A stretch of 61,994 nt of DNA from Stenotrophomonas sp. YIM B06876 (GCF_030711595.1 NZ_JAUJUJ010000007.1:48691-110684); one strand, 5' to 3'. Shown: positions 29,701 through 38,394, counted from the first letter of the stretch. Made by a program: numbers and translations. The notes: generated from the sequence alone by a model not told the origin.

Positions 29701-31742
29701 TTGCAGTAACCGCGCAGCATCGACAGCTGCCGCCAGTCCAGCCCGGCCGCCAGCACCAGCCGGTTGAAGCCGTCGTTTTCGGCCTCGCCACGCCACACCC
29801 GGGCGAAGGTTTCACTGAAGACGGCATCGACCCGCGCCGCATCGATCTCACCCGAGGCGGACTCCACCTCGAAGTCCTGGATGTAGGTCGCGGCGTTGTC
29901 CACCATCAGCCGGTATGGACGCTCGGCCAATACGCGCAGGCCCATGTTCTCCATGAGCGGCAGTGCGTCGGAGAGCGAAATGTCCTTGAGCTGGCGATAC
30001 AGCTTCAGGCGCAGCCCGTCGCCGCCTTCTCGCGGCAGCGACTGCAGGCTCAGGCGCAGGTCGTCCGGACCGGTCAGCGCCGCCAGCTGGCTGACGTCAT
30101 TGGCCGCGATCGCCGCATTGGATTCTTCGATGTAGCCGGCCGGCAAGGCGCGGCCGAAGCGGGCGGCGATTTCCAGCCCCGCGCTTTCGCCATGGCGCGC
30201 CACCAGCGCCTCACGCAGGTCGTCCTGCCAGTTGCGCAACAGGTGGGCCAGGCGCGATTCCAGCTCGCTGGTGTCGAAATCGAGACTGCCCCCGACCTTG
30301 GGGCGCACGATCATGTGCACCTGGGCCAGCGGCGAATCGCCCAGCACCACGCTGCTGTCGATGTATTCGCCCTGCAGCGCGTCTTTCAGCATCGCCTCGA
30401 TGCGCAGCCGCAGATCGGTGTTGAAGCGTTCGCGCGGCAGGTACACCAGCGCGGAGATGAAACGGCCGAACTTGTCGCGACGCAGGAACAGACGGCTGCG
30501 CACGCGTTCCTGCAGGCCGAGGATGCCCATCGCGGTGCGGTACAGCTCTTCCTTGTTGGACTGGAACAGCTCTTCGCGCGGCAGGGTTTCCAGAATGTGA
30601 CGCAGCGCCTTGCCGCTGTGGCTGCTGGCCGCAAGACCGGAGGTGCGCATCACGTAGTCGTAGCGCTCGCGCACCAGCGGAATTTCCCACGGGCGGCGGT
30701 TGTAGGCGCTGGAGGTGAACAGGCCGAGGAAACGCTGCTCACCGATGATGCGGCCCTTGGCGTCGAATTCCAGCACGCCGATGTAGTCCATGTACCCCGC
30801 CCGGTGGACCTGCGAACGGGCATTGGTCTTGGTCAGGATCAGCGCATCGCCCAGGCCTGTGGTGGTGTTCAGGCCCTGCGCGGCCAGCGTGTTGACCGGA
30901 CGCGGCGGCGACTGGTCGCGCACGCGCATCAGGCCCAGGCCGGTCTCGCCCTGTGGCGACAGCACATCTTCCTTGCCCTGCTTGACGACCTTGTATTCGC
31001 GGTAGCCGAAGAAGGTGAAGTGGTCATCGGCGGCCCAGCGCAGGAACTCCTGCGCCTCGCGGCGGGCGGTGTCATCCACCGGCAGGCGGCGCTTGCCCAG
31101 GTCTTCGGACAGCGCCAGCATCTTCTCGCGCATCGGCGTCCAGTCCTTGACGATGCCCCGGACGTTGTCGAGCGCCTTGCGGATCGCCGCTTCCACCTGC
31201 GCCATGCCCTCGGCAGACTGGCGATCGATCTCCAGCAGCATCAACGATTCGGCATTTCCCGTGCCCACGGCGGTGAGTTTGCCGGCCTTGTTGCGGGTCA
31301 CCTGCAGCACCGGATGGCCCAGCACATGCACGCCGATGCCGCGATCGGCCAAGGCCATGCCCAGCGTGTCCACCAGGAACGGCATGTCGTCATTGACGAC
31401 TTGGATCACCGTGTGCAGCGACTCCCATCCATCGCTCTTGGTGGTCGGGTTGAATACCCGCACATTGGCTTGGCCAGCCTTGCGCACCCGGGCGAACTCG
31501 AGCATGTCAGCGGCAACCGCCGCCCACTCCGCCGCCGAATGGTGCGGGAACTCGTCCGCTTCCATCCGCCTGTAGAAATCTCCAGCAAAGGTCACCGCTT
31601 CGGCCTGTGCGGCCGCCGGGTAGCGCTTGCGCAACGCTGCAAACACCGGGTCGAGAGAGAAGCCTGCAGCAGAAACCACCTGCTTGTCGGCCGACTTTGA
31701 ATTGCTTTTTGCGGGTTTGGCAGCGCTTTTTTGCAGTTTCAT
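26763..31742 (-). CDS. gdhB: NAD-dependent glutamate dehydrogenase, large 180-kDa type
   Basis: Catabolic enzyme deaminating glutamate to 2-oxoglutarate with NAD+. The 1659-aa length is that of the large class first described in Streptomyces and Pseudomonas. N-terminal ACT-like and regulatory segments occupy about the first 700 residues. The catalytic domain follows, with GPVARGGLRWSDRREDFRTE, VPVGSKGGFFAKQLP (catalytic lysine) and VVGIGDMSGDVFGNGML (NAD fold). A long C-terminal helical region completes it. ATG 31742 begins MKLQKSAAKPAKSNSKSADK; no Shine-Dalgarno is visible, so this start is the best available rather than proven. It is a single-gene unit ended by a strong terminator. Confidence 0.96.
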   Translation of the reverse strand: MKLQKSAAKPAKSNSKSADKQVVSAAGFSLDPVFAALRKRYPAAAQAEAVTFAGDFYRRMEADEFPHHSAAEWAAVAADMLEFARVRKAGQANVRVFNPTTKSDGWESLHTVIQVVNDDMPFLVDTLGMALADRGIGVHVLGHPVLQVTRNKAGKLTAVGTGNAESLMLLEIDRQSAEGMAQVEAAIRKALDNVRGIVKDWTPMREKMLALSEDLGKRRLPVDDTARREAQEFLRWAADDHFTFFGYREYKVVKQGKEDVLSPQGETGLGLMRVRDQSPPRPVNTLAAQGLNTTTGLGDALILTKTNARSQVHRAGYMDYIGVLEFDAKGRIIGEQRFLGLFTSSAYNRRPWEIPLVRERYDYVMRTSGLAASSHSGKALRHILETLPREELFQSNKEELYRTAMGILGLQERVRSRLFLRRDKFGRFISALVYLPRERFNTDLRLRIEAMLKDALQGEYIDSSVVLGDSPLAQVHMIVRPKVGGSLDFDTSELESRLAHLLRNWQDDLREALVARHGESAGLEIAARFGRALPAGYIEESNAAIAANDVSQLAALTGPDDLRLSLQSLPREGGDGLRLKLYRQLKDISLSDALPLMENMGLRVLAERPYRLMVDNAATYIQDFEVESASGEIDAARVDAVFSETFARVWRGEAENDGFNRLVLAAGLDWRQLSMLRGYCKYLLQIGVPFSQVYVEGTFTRYPLLARLIVELFEARFEPSPATDSTAMDAQLAQFKLLAGDDAATLKLLDGVVKARKSSRDARMAVVREAMYKLLDGVSSLDEDRILRSFIGVIGATLRTSYYMPRTDGLRADGGPADYISFKFDAAKVPDLPKPRPYREIFVCGPRVEGTHLRFGPVARGGLRWSDRREDFRTEVLGLVKAQMVKNTVIVPVGSKGGFFAKQLPDPAVDRDAWFAEGVACYKRFINGLLDITDNIVNDRIVPPLGVVRHDQDDPYLVVAADKGTATFSDTANGIARAHGFWLDDAFASGGSVGYDHKGMGITARGAWESVKRHFRALGQNCQKQDFTVVGIGDMSGDVFGNGMLLSEHIRLVCAFDHRHIFLDPHPDAASTFKERARMFKVPRSSWADYDTRLISKGGGVYPRSLKSIEITPQVREVLGIDPGIKTMTPTELISAALRAPVDLLWNGGIGTYIKSSAETHADVGDRANNALRVNGGELRCRIVGEGGNLGMTQLGRIEAAQAGVLLNTDFIDNSAGVDTSDHEVNIKILLNDVVRARKLTVEQRNKLLASMTDEVAGLVLMDNYRQNQAISLMERMSTKRLGSKQHFIRTLEQQGLLDRQIEFLPSDAELSARKARGQGLTRPELAVLLSYSKIVAFQQLLATDIPEDPYLSKELLRYFPLPLQKKYADAMERHRLKREIIASAVTNQTINRMGATFLMRMQEDTGRSIGEVAKAYTISRETLDARALWAQIDALDGTLPESVQVDALEVIWKLQRSFVRWLLSRPGPMPGITAAVERYQSAFNDIRVASGVLPDSQRPAYEASVQEWKDKGLPAALAQQLSELQFLEPAFDIIELARTRKLKPVDVSKVHFRLGEALQMPWLFEQIDALEVNGRWHAVARGVLRDELAAHQRNLTAQVLPMKASGAEAKVAAWMKRDDSSLRFTLAMLQELGEQKTLDYPTVSVAVQRLGQLAAHGA

Positions 31743-32616
31743 GGGAGAGCTACGGCGAGGCTCGGCTGGGGAAAAACCGATTGTATCCCCCGCAACTCAA
31801 AGAACCTTGCTGCAGGACGGCAATGCCTTCGACAACAACCAGCGTTCAATGCGCCGCTATCCATTGCGCTTTATCCGGCCATATGTACAACGCCACGGCC
31901 CACTCCAGCAGATGGGCACGGGGGCAATTGCCGATCACAACCGACCCTTTGGATTGCTGTATTAATCCTGTACCGACCGGTATAGTTCTGACCCTGTGAC
32001 TCCAGCCCATCCCGCTCCCGGCGCAACGGACGCGCGCGCTCATCGCGTGTTGGCAGGTGTGCGCCAGTTGCCGGCAACACAGGCGGCGGACCACACCGGC
32101 CGCGCCGGGCACACGCGGGAACACCTCCATGATGGCCAGCGTCCGCGGTTGCACGCGGCGCGCGTACGCCGGGCGCACATCGACCCCACTGTGTTTTGCG
32201 AGCTGCCGGCCGGCACGCGTGCGCCTGGTCGATTTGCTGATCCGCTATCGCCCGCGGCACATCCAATCGCGCCTCGTGGCGAGATTGGACGCAATGCTCT
32301 CGCCAGGGGCCGCGATCCGACCCGGGCGCCCGTTTCGACCTGTGCCGAAATCCTCCGGGCATCCCATGGCCAAATGAAAACCGGGCCTGCAAGGATGGAA
32401 GAACCATGACGACCTGCATTTCATCGCCGGGCTGCTAATGAGCATCATCACGGGGCTGGATGTTGCAGCACAACCCTTTCACGTATTTCCCCGCAACGAT
32501 GCGCATCAGTGCAGGCGTTGCCGCGAATCCTCCATCGGGCGTGCCCCGCGTGCGCCCGCCGCAGCACCGGACAGGCCGATGACACCTTATATAAACACCA
32601 CCCGGAGTTTCTCCCG
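31743..32616. other. 874-bp region without a clear intact gene; promoter area and possible decayed regulator
   Basis: This region separates divergent gdhB (minus) and the efflux operon (plus). An inverted repeat TACCG-AC-CGGTA is at 31971-31982, overlapping a TATAGT box (31981-31986). A GTG-started plus frame begins ten bases later (31996-32409). Its first residues (DARAHRVLAGVRQL) resemble helix 1 of TetR repressors, but the rest does not, and other frames give only fragments (for example RVRLVDLLIRYRP). The 620-bp distance to the efflux start fits a TetR gene. I read it as possible decay and do not call a gene. A -35-like TTGCTG (31954-31959) is spaced too widely to be convincing. Confidence 0.4.
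31971..31986 (+). promoter_or_regulatory. Inverted repeat overlapping a -10-like box upstream of the efflux operon
   Basis: TACCG-AC-CGGTA is a perfect 5-bp dyad with a two-base centre. The TATAGT at its right edge could be a -10 box for plus-strand transcription. The form is typical of TetR-family operators, but no intact TetR gene is adjacent. Its role for either gdhB or the efflux genes is inference. Confidence 0.4.
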
Positions 32617-33801
32617 ATGATCGCCCCGCGCCGCACCCTTGCTCTGATCTGCGCAGCCACCGTGTTGCTGGCCGCCTGCAAGAAATCCGAAGAGCAGCAG
32701 GCCCCGCCCCCTCCGGAAGTGGGCGTCATCACCGCCGCCCCGCAGACGCTTCCGCTGCAACGCGAACTGGTGGGCAGGCTCTCGCCGTTCCGTTCGGCCG
32801 ATGTCCGCGCCCGCGTCAGCGGCGTGCTGCTCAAGCGCGTGTATGCCGAAGGCAGCCTGGTCAAGGAAGGGCAGTTGCTGTTCCAGATCGACCCGGCCCC
32901 GCTGCGCGCCTCGCTGGCTTCGGCCGAAGGCCAGCTGGCCGCGGCCCGCGCCAACTACATCAACGCCAAGGCGCTGGCCGACCGCGCGCGCAAGTTGGCG
33001 CCCATGCAATTTGTTTCCCAGTCCGATCTGGACACTGCCGAAGCGGCCGAACGCAGCGGCGCGGCCGCCGTGCAGCAGGCGCAGGCGGCAGTGACCGGCG
33101 CCCGGATCAACCTGGGCTATGCCGACGTGACCTCGCCGATTCCCGGCCGCGCCGGCAAGCAGCAGGTCACCGAAGGCGCCCTGGTCGGCCAGGGCGAAGC
33201 AACCCTGCTGACCACCGTCGACCAGATCGACCCGCTGTACGTGAATTTCTCCATGGGCGTGGATGAGCTGTCCCAGCTGCGCCAGGCCCAGAGCCAGGGC
33301 TCGGTCGCGTTGAACGACAACAACAAATCCACCATCCAGGTGCTGCTGTCCGATGGCAGCACCTATGCACAGCCCGGCACGCTGGATTTCTCCGATACCA
33401 CGGTGGACCCGAGCACCGGCGCGGTGTCGCTGCGCGCCGTGCTGCCCAACCCCGACGGGGTGCTGCTGCCGGGCGCGTTCGTCACGTTCGACGCACATCT
33501 GGGTGAACGCAAGAACGCCTATCTGGTACCGCAGCAGGCGCTGCAGCGCGATACCAATGGCGGCTTCGTCCTGGTGGTCGGCAAGGACGGCAAGGTGACG
33601 CGCAAGAACGTCGCTGTCGACGGCCAGCAGGGCCCCAACTGGCGCATTTCCTCGGGCCTGGAACCGGGCGACCAGGTGGTCGTGGCCGGCCTGCAGAAAG
33701 TGAAGGAAGGCGCTCCGGCCAAGGCTGTGCCGTGGAAGCCGGAGACCGCCACCCCGGCACAGGCCCCGCCTGCCGCCGCCGCTGACCAGCCCAAGCAGTA
33801 A
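32617..33801 (+). CDS. RND efflux periplasmic adaptor lipoprotein
   Basis: Membrane-fusion protein linking an inner-membrane RND pump to an outer-membrane channel. The 394-aa product has a lipoprotein signal (MIAPRRTLALICAATVLLAAC, lipobox LAAC). The beta-barrel/lipoyl halves follow, with VGRLSPFRSADVRARVSGVL and the paired lipoyl motif GYADVTSPIPGRAGK, around an alpha-hairpin rich in Ala and Glu. The last 40 residues are a proline/alanine-rich tail. ATG 32617 is preferred because GGAG is nine bases upstream and it starts the signal peptide. The pump gene follows 12 bp later. It resembles AcrA/MexA and Stenotrophomonas Sme adaptors; which Sme pair it matches cannot be told by eye. Confidence 0.94.
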   Translation: MIAPRRTLALICAATVLLAACKKSEEQQAPPPPEVGVITAAPQTLPLQRELVGRLSPFRSADVRARVSGVLLKRVYAEGSLVKEGQLLFQIDPAPLRASLASAEGQLAAARANYINAKALADRARKLAPMQFVSQSDLDTAEAAERSGAAAVQQAQAAVTGARINLGYADVTSPIPGRAGKQQVTEGALVGQGEATLLTTVDQIDPLYVNFSMGVDELSQLRQAQSQGSVALNDNNKSTIQVLLSDGSTYAQPGTLDFSDTTVDPSTGAVSLRAVLPNPDGVLLPGAFVTFDAHLGERKNAYLVPQQALQRDTNGGFVLVVGKDGKVTRKNVAVDGQQGPNWRISSGLEPGDQVVVAGLQKVKEGAPAKAVPWKPETATPAQAPPAAAADQPKQ

Positions 33802-33813
33802 CGGACCGCTGCC

Positions 33814-36800
33814 ATGCCTAAATTTTTCATTGAACATCCGGTCTTCGCCTGGGTGGTCGCGATCCTGATCTCACTGAGCGGTGTGATCACGATCCTCGGC
33901 CTGGGCGTGGAGTCCTATCCCAGCATCGCCCCGCCGCAGGTGACGGTCAGTGCCACCTATCCCGGTGCCAGCGCCGACACCACTGAAAAGTCGGTCACCC
34001 AGGTGATCGAGCAGCAGCTGACCGGGATCGATCACTTGCTGTACTTCAGCTCGTCCTCGTCCTCGTCCGGGCGCGCCAGCATCACCCTGACCTTCGAAAC
34101 CGGCACCGATGCCGATATCGCCCAGGTACAGGTGCAGAACAAGGTCTCGCTGGCCACGCCGCGTCTGCCGTCGGAAGTCACCCAGCAGGGTGTGGTGGTG
34201 GCCAAGGCCAATGCCGGCTTCCTGATGGTGGTGGCACTGCGTTCGGAAAATCCGTCGATCAACCGTGACGCACTCAACGACATCGTCGGCGCCCGGGTGC
34301 TGGACCAGATCTCGCGCGTGCCCGGCGTCGGCAGCACCCAGCAGTTCGGTGCCGAGTACGCCATGAACATCTGGCTCAACCCGGAAAAGCTGCAGGGCTA
34401 TGGTCTGTCGGCCAGCCAGGTGGTGGCCGCGATCAAGGCCCAGAACGTGCAGTTCGCCGCCGGCTCGCTGGGTTCGGACCCGGCCCCGGCAGGCCAGATG
34501 TTCACCGCCACGGTATCGGCCGAGGGCCGCTTCAGCAGTCCCGAGCAGTTCGAGCAGATCATCCTGCGGGCCGACAGCGACGGCTCGATGGTGCGCTTGA
34601 AGGACGTCGCCCGCGTCGCTTTCGGTGCCTCGGCCTATGGCTTTGATACCCAGTACAACGGCAAGCCGATCGGCGCGTTCGCGATCCAGCTGCTGCCCGG
34701 CGCCAATGCGTTGAACGTGGCCGCCGCGGTGCGCTCGAAGATGGACGAGCTGCAACCCAGCTTTCCGCAAGGGGTGAAGTGGTTCTCGCCGTATGACAGC
34801 ACCACTTTCGTCAAGATCTCGATCAAGGAAGTGGTCAAGACGCTGGTCGAGGCGATGGTGCTGGTGTTCCTGGTGATGCTGATCTTCCTGCAGAACCTGC
34901 GCGCCACCATCATCCCCACCCTGGTGATCCCGGTGGCGTTGCTGGGCACCTTCGTCGGCATGAGCGTGATCGGCTTCACCATCAACCAGCTCACCCTGTT
35001 TGCGATGGTGCTGGCGATCGGCATCGTGGTCGACGATGCGATCGTGGTGATCGAGAACGTCGAGCGCATCATGACCGAGGAAGGACTGCTCCCCAAACCG
35101 GCCACCCAGAAGGCGATGGGGCAGATCACCGGAGCGGTGGTCGCCATCACCGTGGTGCTGGCCGCGGTATTCATCCCCAGCGCCCTGCAAGGTGGCGCCG
35201 CGGGCGAGATATACAAGCAGTTCGCGCTGACCATTGCCATCGCGATGGGCTTCTCCGCCTTCCTCGCGCTGGGTTTCACCCCGGCCCTGTGCGCCAGCTT
35301 CCTCAAGCCCACCCACAACGCGAAGCCGAACTGGGTATACCGCACCTTCAACAAGTACTACGACCGGGTCAGCCGCACCTACGTCGGCCACATCGGCAGT
35401 GCGATCCGCCATGCGCCACGCTGGATGATGCTGTTCGTCGTGCTCAGCGTGCTGTGCGGCTTCCTGTTCACGCGGATTCCCGGCAGTTTCCTGCCCGAGG
35501 AAGACCAGGGATACGCACTGGCCATCGTGCAGCTGCCGCCCGGCTCGACCAAGAGCCAGACCAATGCCGCGTTCGCCCAGATGCAGAGCATTCTGGAAAA
35601 GCAGGACGGTTTCGAAGGCATGCTGCAGATTGCCGGTTTCAGCTTCCTGGGTTCCGGTGAAAACGTCGGCATGGGCTTCATCCGCCTCAAGCCCTGGGAC
35701 GAACGCAAGGTCACCGTGCCGGAGTTCATCCAGAAAATGAACGGCGCGTTCTACGGCATCAAGGAGGCCGGCATTTTTGTCGTCAACCTGCCCACCGTGC
35801 AGGGGCTGGGCCAGTTTGGCGGCTTCGACATGTGGCTGCAGGACCGCGGCGGTGCCGGGTATGCCCAGCTGATCCAGGCCCGCAACACCCTGCTGGGCAA
35901 GGCCGCCGCGCAGCCCACCCTGTTGACCGGGGTGCGCCCCAATGGGCTGGAAGATGCGCCGCAGCTGCAGCTGCATGTGGACCGGGTGCAGGCACAGTCG
36001 ATGGGGCTGGGGGTGACCGACATCTACAGCGCGATCCAGCTGATGCTGGCCCCGGTATACGTCAACGATTTCTTCTATGAGGGCCGCATCAAGCGGGTGA
36101 CGTTGCAGGCCGATGCGCCGTACCGCACCGGCGCCGAATCGCTGCGCAACTTCTATACCCCCAGCTCGTTCAGCACCAATGCCGACGGCACCCCGGCAAT
36201 GATCCCGCTGAGCAACGTGGTGAAGTCGCAGTGGATTTCCAGCTCCCCCTCGCTGAGCCGCTACAACGGCTATTCGGCGGTGGAAATCGTCGGTTCGCCG
36301 GCACCGGGACGCAGCTCGGGCCAGGCGATGCAGGCCATGGAAGACATCGTCAACAACGATCTTCCGGCCGGGTTCGGCTTTGACTGGAGCGGGATGTCCT
36401 ACCAGGAGATCCTGGCCGGCAACGCCGCCACACTGCTGCTGATCCTGTCCATCGTGGTGGTGTTCCTGTGCCTGGCCGCGCTGTATGAAAGCTGGTCGAT
36501 CCCGGTCGCGGTGCTGCTGGTGGTGCCGCTGGGCGTGCTGGGCGCGCTGTCGTTCTCGATGCTGCGCGGCCTGCCCAACGACATCTACTTCAAGATCGGC
36601 ATGATCACGGTGATCGGCCTGGCCGCCAAGAACGCGATCCTGATCGTGGAGTTCGCCGTGGAACAGCGCGCTGCCGGCAAGACCCTGCGCGAGGCAACCA
36701 TCGAGGCGGCGCACCTGCGCTTCCGCCCGATCCTGATGACCTCCTTCGCCTTCATCATGGGCGTGATTCCAATGACCCTGTCCACCGGCGCCGGCGCCAA

Positions 36801-36981
36801 CGCCCGCCATGCGATCGGTACCGGCGTGGTCGGCGGCATGCTGTTCGCCACCTTCCTCGGCCTGCTGCTGATTCCGGTGTTCTTCGTGATCGTGCGGCGC
36901 ATGCTGGGCGACAAACTGGATGAGCCATCCAGGGAATACCAGGACCAGCACCAGGTCCACACGGTCCAGCAGGACCGCTGA
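33814..36981 (+). CDS. RND multidrug efflux transporter, AcrB/MexB family
   Basis: Proton-driven inner-membrane pump of the HAE1 type. The 1055-aa protein starts MPKFFIEHPVFAWVVAILIS (first of 12 membrane helices). The two large periplasmic loops are present, and the proton-relay aspartate pair of helix 4 lies in GIVVDDAIVVIENVERI. The second half has FKIGMITVIGLAAKNAILIVEFAVE (helix 10 lysine) and the C-terminal FLGLLLIPVFFVIVRRML. It is 12 bp after the adaptor gene. No outer-membrane channel gene follows, so it must use one encoded elsewhere. A bidirectional terminator ends the operon. Substrates cannot be read from sequence. Confidence 0.96.
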   Translation: MPKFFIEHPVFAWVVAILISLSGVITILGLGVESYPSIAPPQVTVSATYPGASADTTEKSVTQVIEQQLTGIDHLLYFSSSSSSSGRASITLTFETGTDADIAQVQVQNKVSLATPRLPSEVTQQGVVVAKANAGFLMVVALRSENPSINRDALNDIVGARVLDQISRVPGVGSTQQFGAEYAMNIWLNPEKLQGYGLSASQVVAAIKAQNVQFAAGSLGSDPAPAGQMFTATVSAEGRFSSPEQFEQIILRADSDGSMVRLKDVARVAFGASAYGFDTQYNGKPIGAFAIQLLPGANALNVAAAVRSKMDELQPSFPQGVKWFSPYDSTTFVKISIKEVVKTLVEAMVLVFLVMLIFLQNLRATIIPTLVIPVALLGTFVGMSVIGFTINQLTLFAMVLAIGIVVDDAIVVIENVERIMTEEGLLPKPATQKAMGQITGAVVAITVVLAAVFIPSALQGGAAGEIYKQFALTIAIAMGFSAFLALGFTPALCASFLKPTHNAKPNWVYRTFNKYYDRVSRTYVGHIGSAIRHAPRWMMLFVVLSVLCGFLFTRIPGSFLPEEDQGYALAIVQLPPGSTKSQTNAAFAQMQSILEKQDGFEGMLQIAGFSFLGSGENVGMGFIRLKPWDERKVTVPEFIQKMNGAFYGIKEAGIFVVNLPTVQGLGQFGGFDMWLQDRGGAGYAQLIQARNTLLGKAAAQPTLLTGVRPNGLEDAPQLQLHVDRVQAQSMGLGVTDIYSAIQLMLAPVYVNDFFYEGRIKRVTLQADAPYRTGAESLRNFYTPSSFSTNADGTPAMIPLSNVVKSQWISSSPSLSRYNGYSAVEIVGSPAPGRSSGQAMQAMEDIVNNDLPAGFGFDWSGMSYQEILAGNAATLLLILSIVVVFLCLAALYESWSIPVAVLLVVPLGVLGALSFSMLRGLPNDIYFKIGMITVIGLAAKNAILIVEFAVEQRAAGKTLREATIEAAHLRFRPILMTSFAFIMGVIPMTLSTGAGANARHAIGTGVVGGMLFATFLGLLLIPVFFVIVRRMLGDKLDEPSREYQDQHQVHTVQQDR

Positions 36982-37062
36982 TCGTGAAAAGGTGTGTCCC
37001 GGCGCGGAATGCCGGGACCCCCCGAATGGAAGCGCCCGCGCCGCGGACCGCCATGGCCAGAC

Positions 37063-37093
37063 AAAAAAAAGCCCCGGCAATGCCGGGGCTTTC
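37063..37093. terminator. Bidirectional terminator between efflux operon and acyl-CoA dehydrogenase
   Basis: AGCCCCGGC / GCCGGGGCT (37070-37078 and 37082-37090) forms a 9-bp stem with a three-base loop. Eight A bases precede it and TT follows. The A run becomes a T tract on the minus strand, so it best ends the minus-strand acyl-CoA dehydrogenase message but can serve both convergent genes. Confidence 0.88.
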
Positions 37094-37125
37094 TGTTGGC
37101 GCCGCCTTCGCGCGGCGGCCGAGGC

Positions 37126-38274
37126 TCAGCGCAGGCCGGTCTCGTTGCGAGCGATCACCAGACGCTGGATTTCCGAAGTGCCTTCATAGATCTCGGTGAT
37201 CTTGGCGTCACGGAAGTAACGCTCCAGCGGCATCTCCTTGGAATACCCCATGCCGCCGTGGATCTGCACGGCCTGGTGGGTGATCCACATCGCCGCTTCC
37301 GACGCGGTGAGCTTGGCGATGGCGGCCTCGTTGCTGAAGCGCTTGCCCTGCCCCTTCACCCACGCCGCGCGCAGCGTCAGCAACAGCGACGCATCCAGCT
37401 TGCACTTCATGTCGGCGATCTTGGCCTGGGTCATCTGGAACGTGCCGATCGGTGCGCCGAACGCCTTGCGCTCCTTCACGTAGGCAAGGGTGGCCTCGTA
37501 GGCGGCGCGGGCGATACCGATCGCCTGCGAGGCGATACCGATGCGGCCGGCATCGAGTACCCCCATCGCGATCTTGAAGCCATCGCCTTCCTTGCCCACC
37601 ACGTCATCGGCACTGGCCACGTAGTCCTGGAACTCGATCTCGCAGGTGGCCGAGGCGCGGATGCCCAGCTTCGGCTCGGTCTTGCCGCGGTGGAAGCCGG
37701 CCTTGTCGGTGTCGATCATGAACGCGCTGATGCCGCGCGCACCCTGCGCCGGGTCGGTCATTGCGAACAGGATGATGTACCTGGCCACCGGGCCGGAGGT
37801 GATCCAGCTCTTCTTGCCATTGATGATAAAGGTGCCGTCATCCTGCTTGACCGCGCGGCAGCGCATCGCCGTGGCGTCGGATCCGGACTGCGGCTCGGTC
37901 AGCGCGAACGCCCCGATGGCGGTGCCCTCGGCGATCGCGCGCACGTATTTCTGCTTCTGCGCCTCGCTGCCGTGGGTCAGGATGCCGTTGCAGAACAGCG
38001 AATTGTTGACCGACATGATGGTCGAATGCGCGGCGTCGCCGGCGGCAACCTCCACCATCGCCAGCACGTAGGCGATCGGGTCCATGCCGGCGCCGCCGTA
38101 TTCGGCCGGCACTTCGATGCCCATCAGGCCGTTTTCGCCCAACAGACGGATGTTCTCCAGCGGGAACTCGCCGGTCTGGTCGTGGTGCTCGGCGCTCGGC
38201 GCGATCTTTTCCTGCGCAATGCGCCGCGCCACGTCCTGAATCATCAACTGCTCTTCGGTAAAGCTGAAATCCAC
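37126..38274 (-). CDS. Acyl-CoA dehydrogenase, short-chain type
   Basis: FAD enzyme introducing the 2,3 double bond in acyl-CoA. The 382-aa length matches short-chain/butyryl-CoA or isobutyryl-type dehydrogenases. The N-terminal domain starts VDFSFTEEQLMIQDVARR. The FAD contacts are in GAFALTEPQSGSDATAM and SWITSGPVARYIILFAM, and the catalytic base Glu lies in ITEIYEGTSEIQRLVIAR near the C-terminus. GTG 38274 is chosen because GGGAG lies seven bases upstream; the frame is open to 38325 but that part lies in the promoter space shared with the divergent ArsR gene. Exact acyl chain specificity is not readable. It is a single gene ended by a strong terminator. Confidence 0.93.
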   Translation of the reverse strand: MDFSFTEEQLMIQDVARRIAQEKIAPSAEHHDQTGEFPLENIRLLGENGLMGIEVPAEYGGAGMDPIAYVLAMVEVAAGDAAHSTIMSVNNSLFCNGILTHGSEAQKQKYVRAIAEGTAIGAFALTEPQSGSDATAMRCRAVKQDDGTFIINGKKSWITSGPVARYIILFAMTDPAQGARGISAFMIDTDKAGFHRGKTEPKLGIRASATCEIEFQDYVASADDVVGKEGDGFKIAMGVLDAGRIGIASQAIGIARAAYEATLAYVKERKAFGAPIGTFQMTQAKIADMKCKLDASLLLTLRAAWVKGQGKRFSNEAAIAKLTASEAAMWITHQAVQIHGGMGYSKEMPLERYFRDAKITEIYEGTSEIQRLVIARNETGLR

Positions 38275-38337
38275 TGCACCACTCCCGGAATTTGATTTCG
38301 GGATTGTAACGACCGCAAGGTCCACAGCCTATGCAGC

Positions 38338-38392
38338 TTGACCCGATGTCTTCACGGGAAGAGAATATCTTTATATCGCGATAGGTGGATAT
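38338..38392 (+). promoter_or_regulatory. Promoter and 28-bp dyad operator of the ArsR-metH operon
   Basis: TTGACC (38338-38343) and GAGAAT (38361-38366) are 17 bp apart, a fair promoter. A dyad ATATC-N4-TATCGCGATA-N4-GATAT occupies 38365-38392: the ten central bases are a perfect palindrome and the flanking ATATC/GATAT arms match exactly. It covers the -10 region, the expected start point and the Shine-Dalgarno (AGGTGG, six bases from the ATG). A regulator bound here would block both transcription and ribosome access. The obvious candidate is the ArsR-type protein encoded immediately downstream. Confidence 0.75.
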
Positions 38393-38394
38393 TT

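Noticed and set aside
26772..31700. A plus-strand open frame of about 1640 codons exactly antisense to the NAD-glutamate dehydrogenase gene
   Set aside because: In very GC-rich genes the opposite strand is often stop-free. Its product is rich in His, Gln and Arg with no recognisable domain, while the minus strand encodes a clear full-length enzyme.
31996..32409. Calling an intact TetR repressor gene in the region before the efflux operon
   Set aside because: Only the first few residues resemble a TetR helix; no frame gives a complete helix-turn-helix and ligand domain.
33871..37080. A minus-strand open frame of about 1070 codons opposite the RND pump
   Set aside because: It is a composition-driven shadow of the pump gene with no family features; membrane and catalytic motifs are all on the plus strand.
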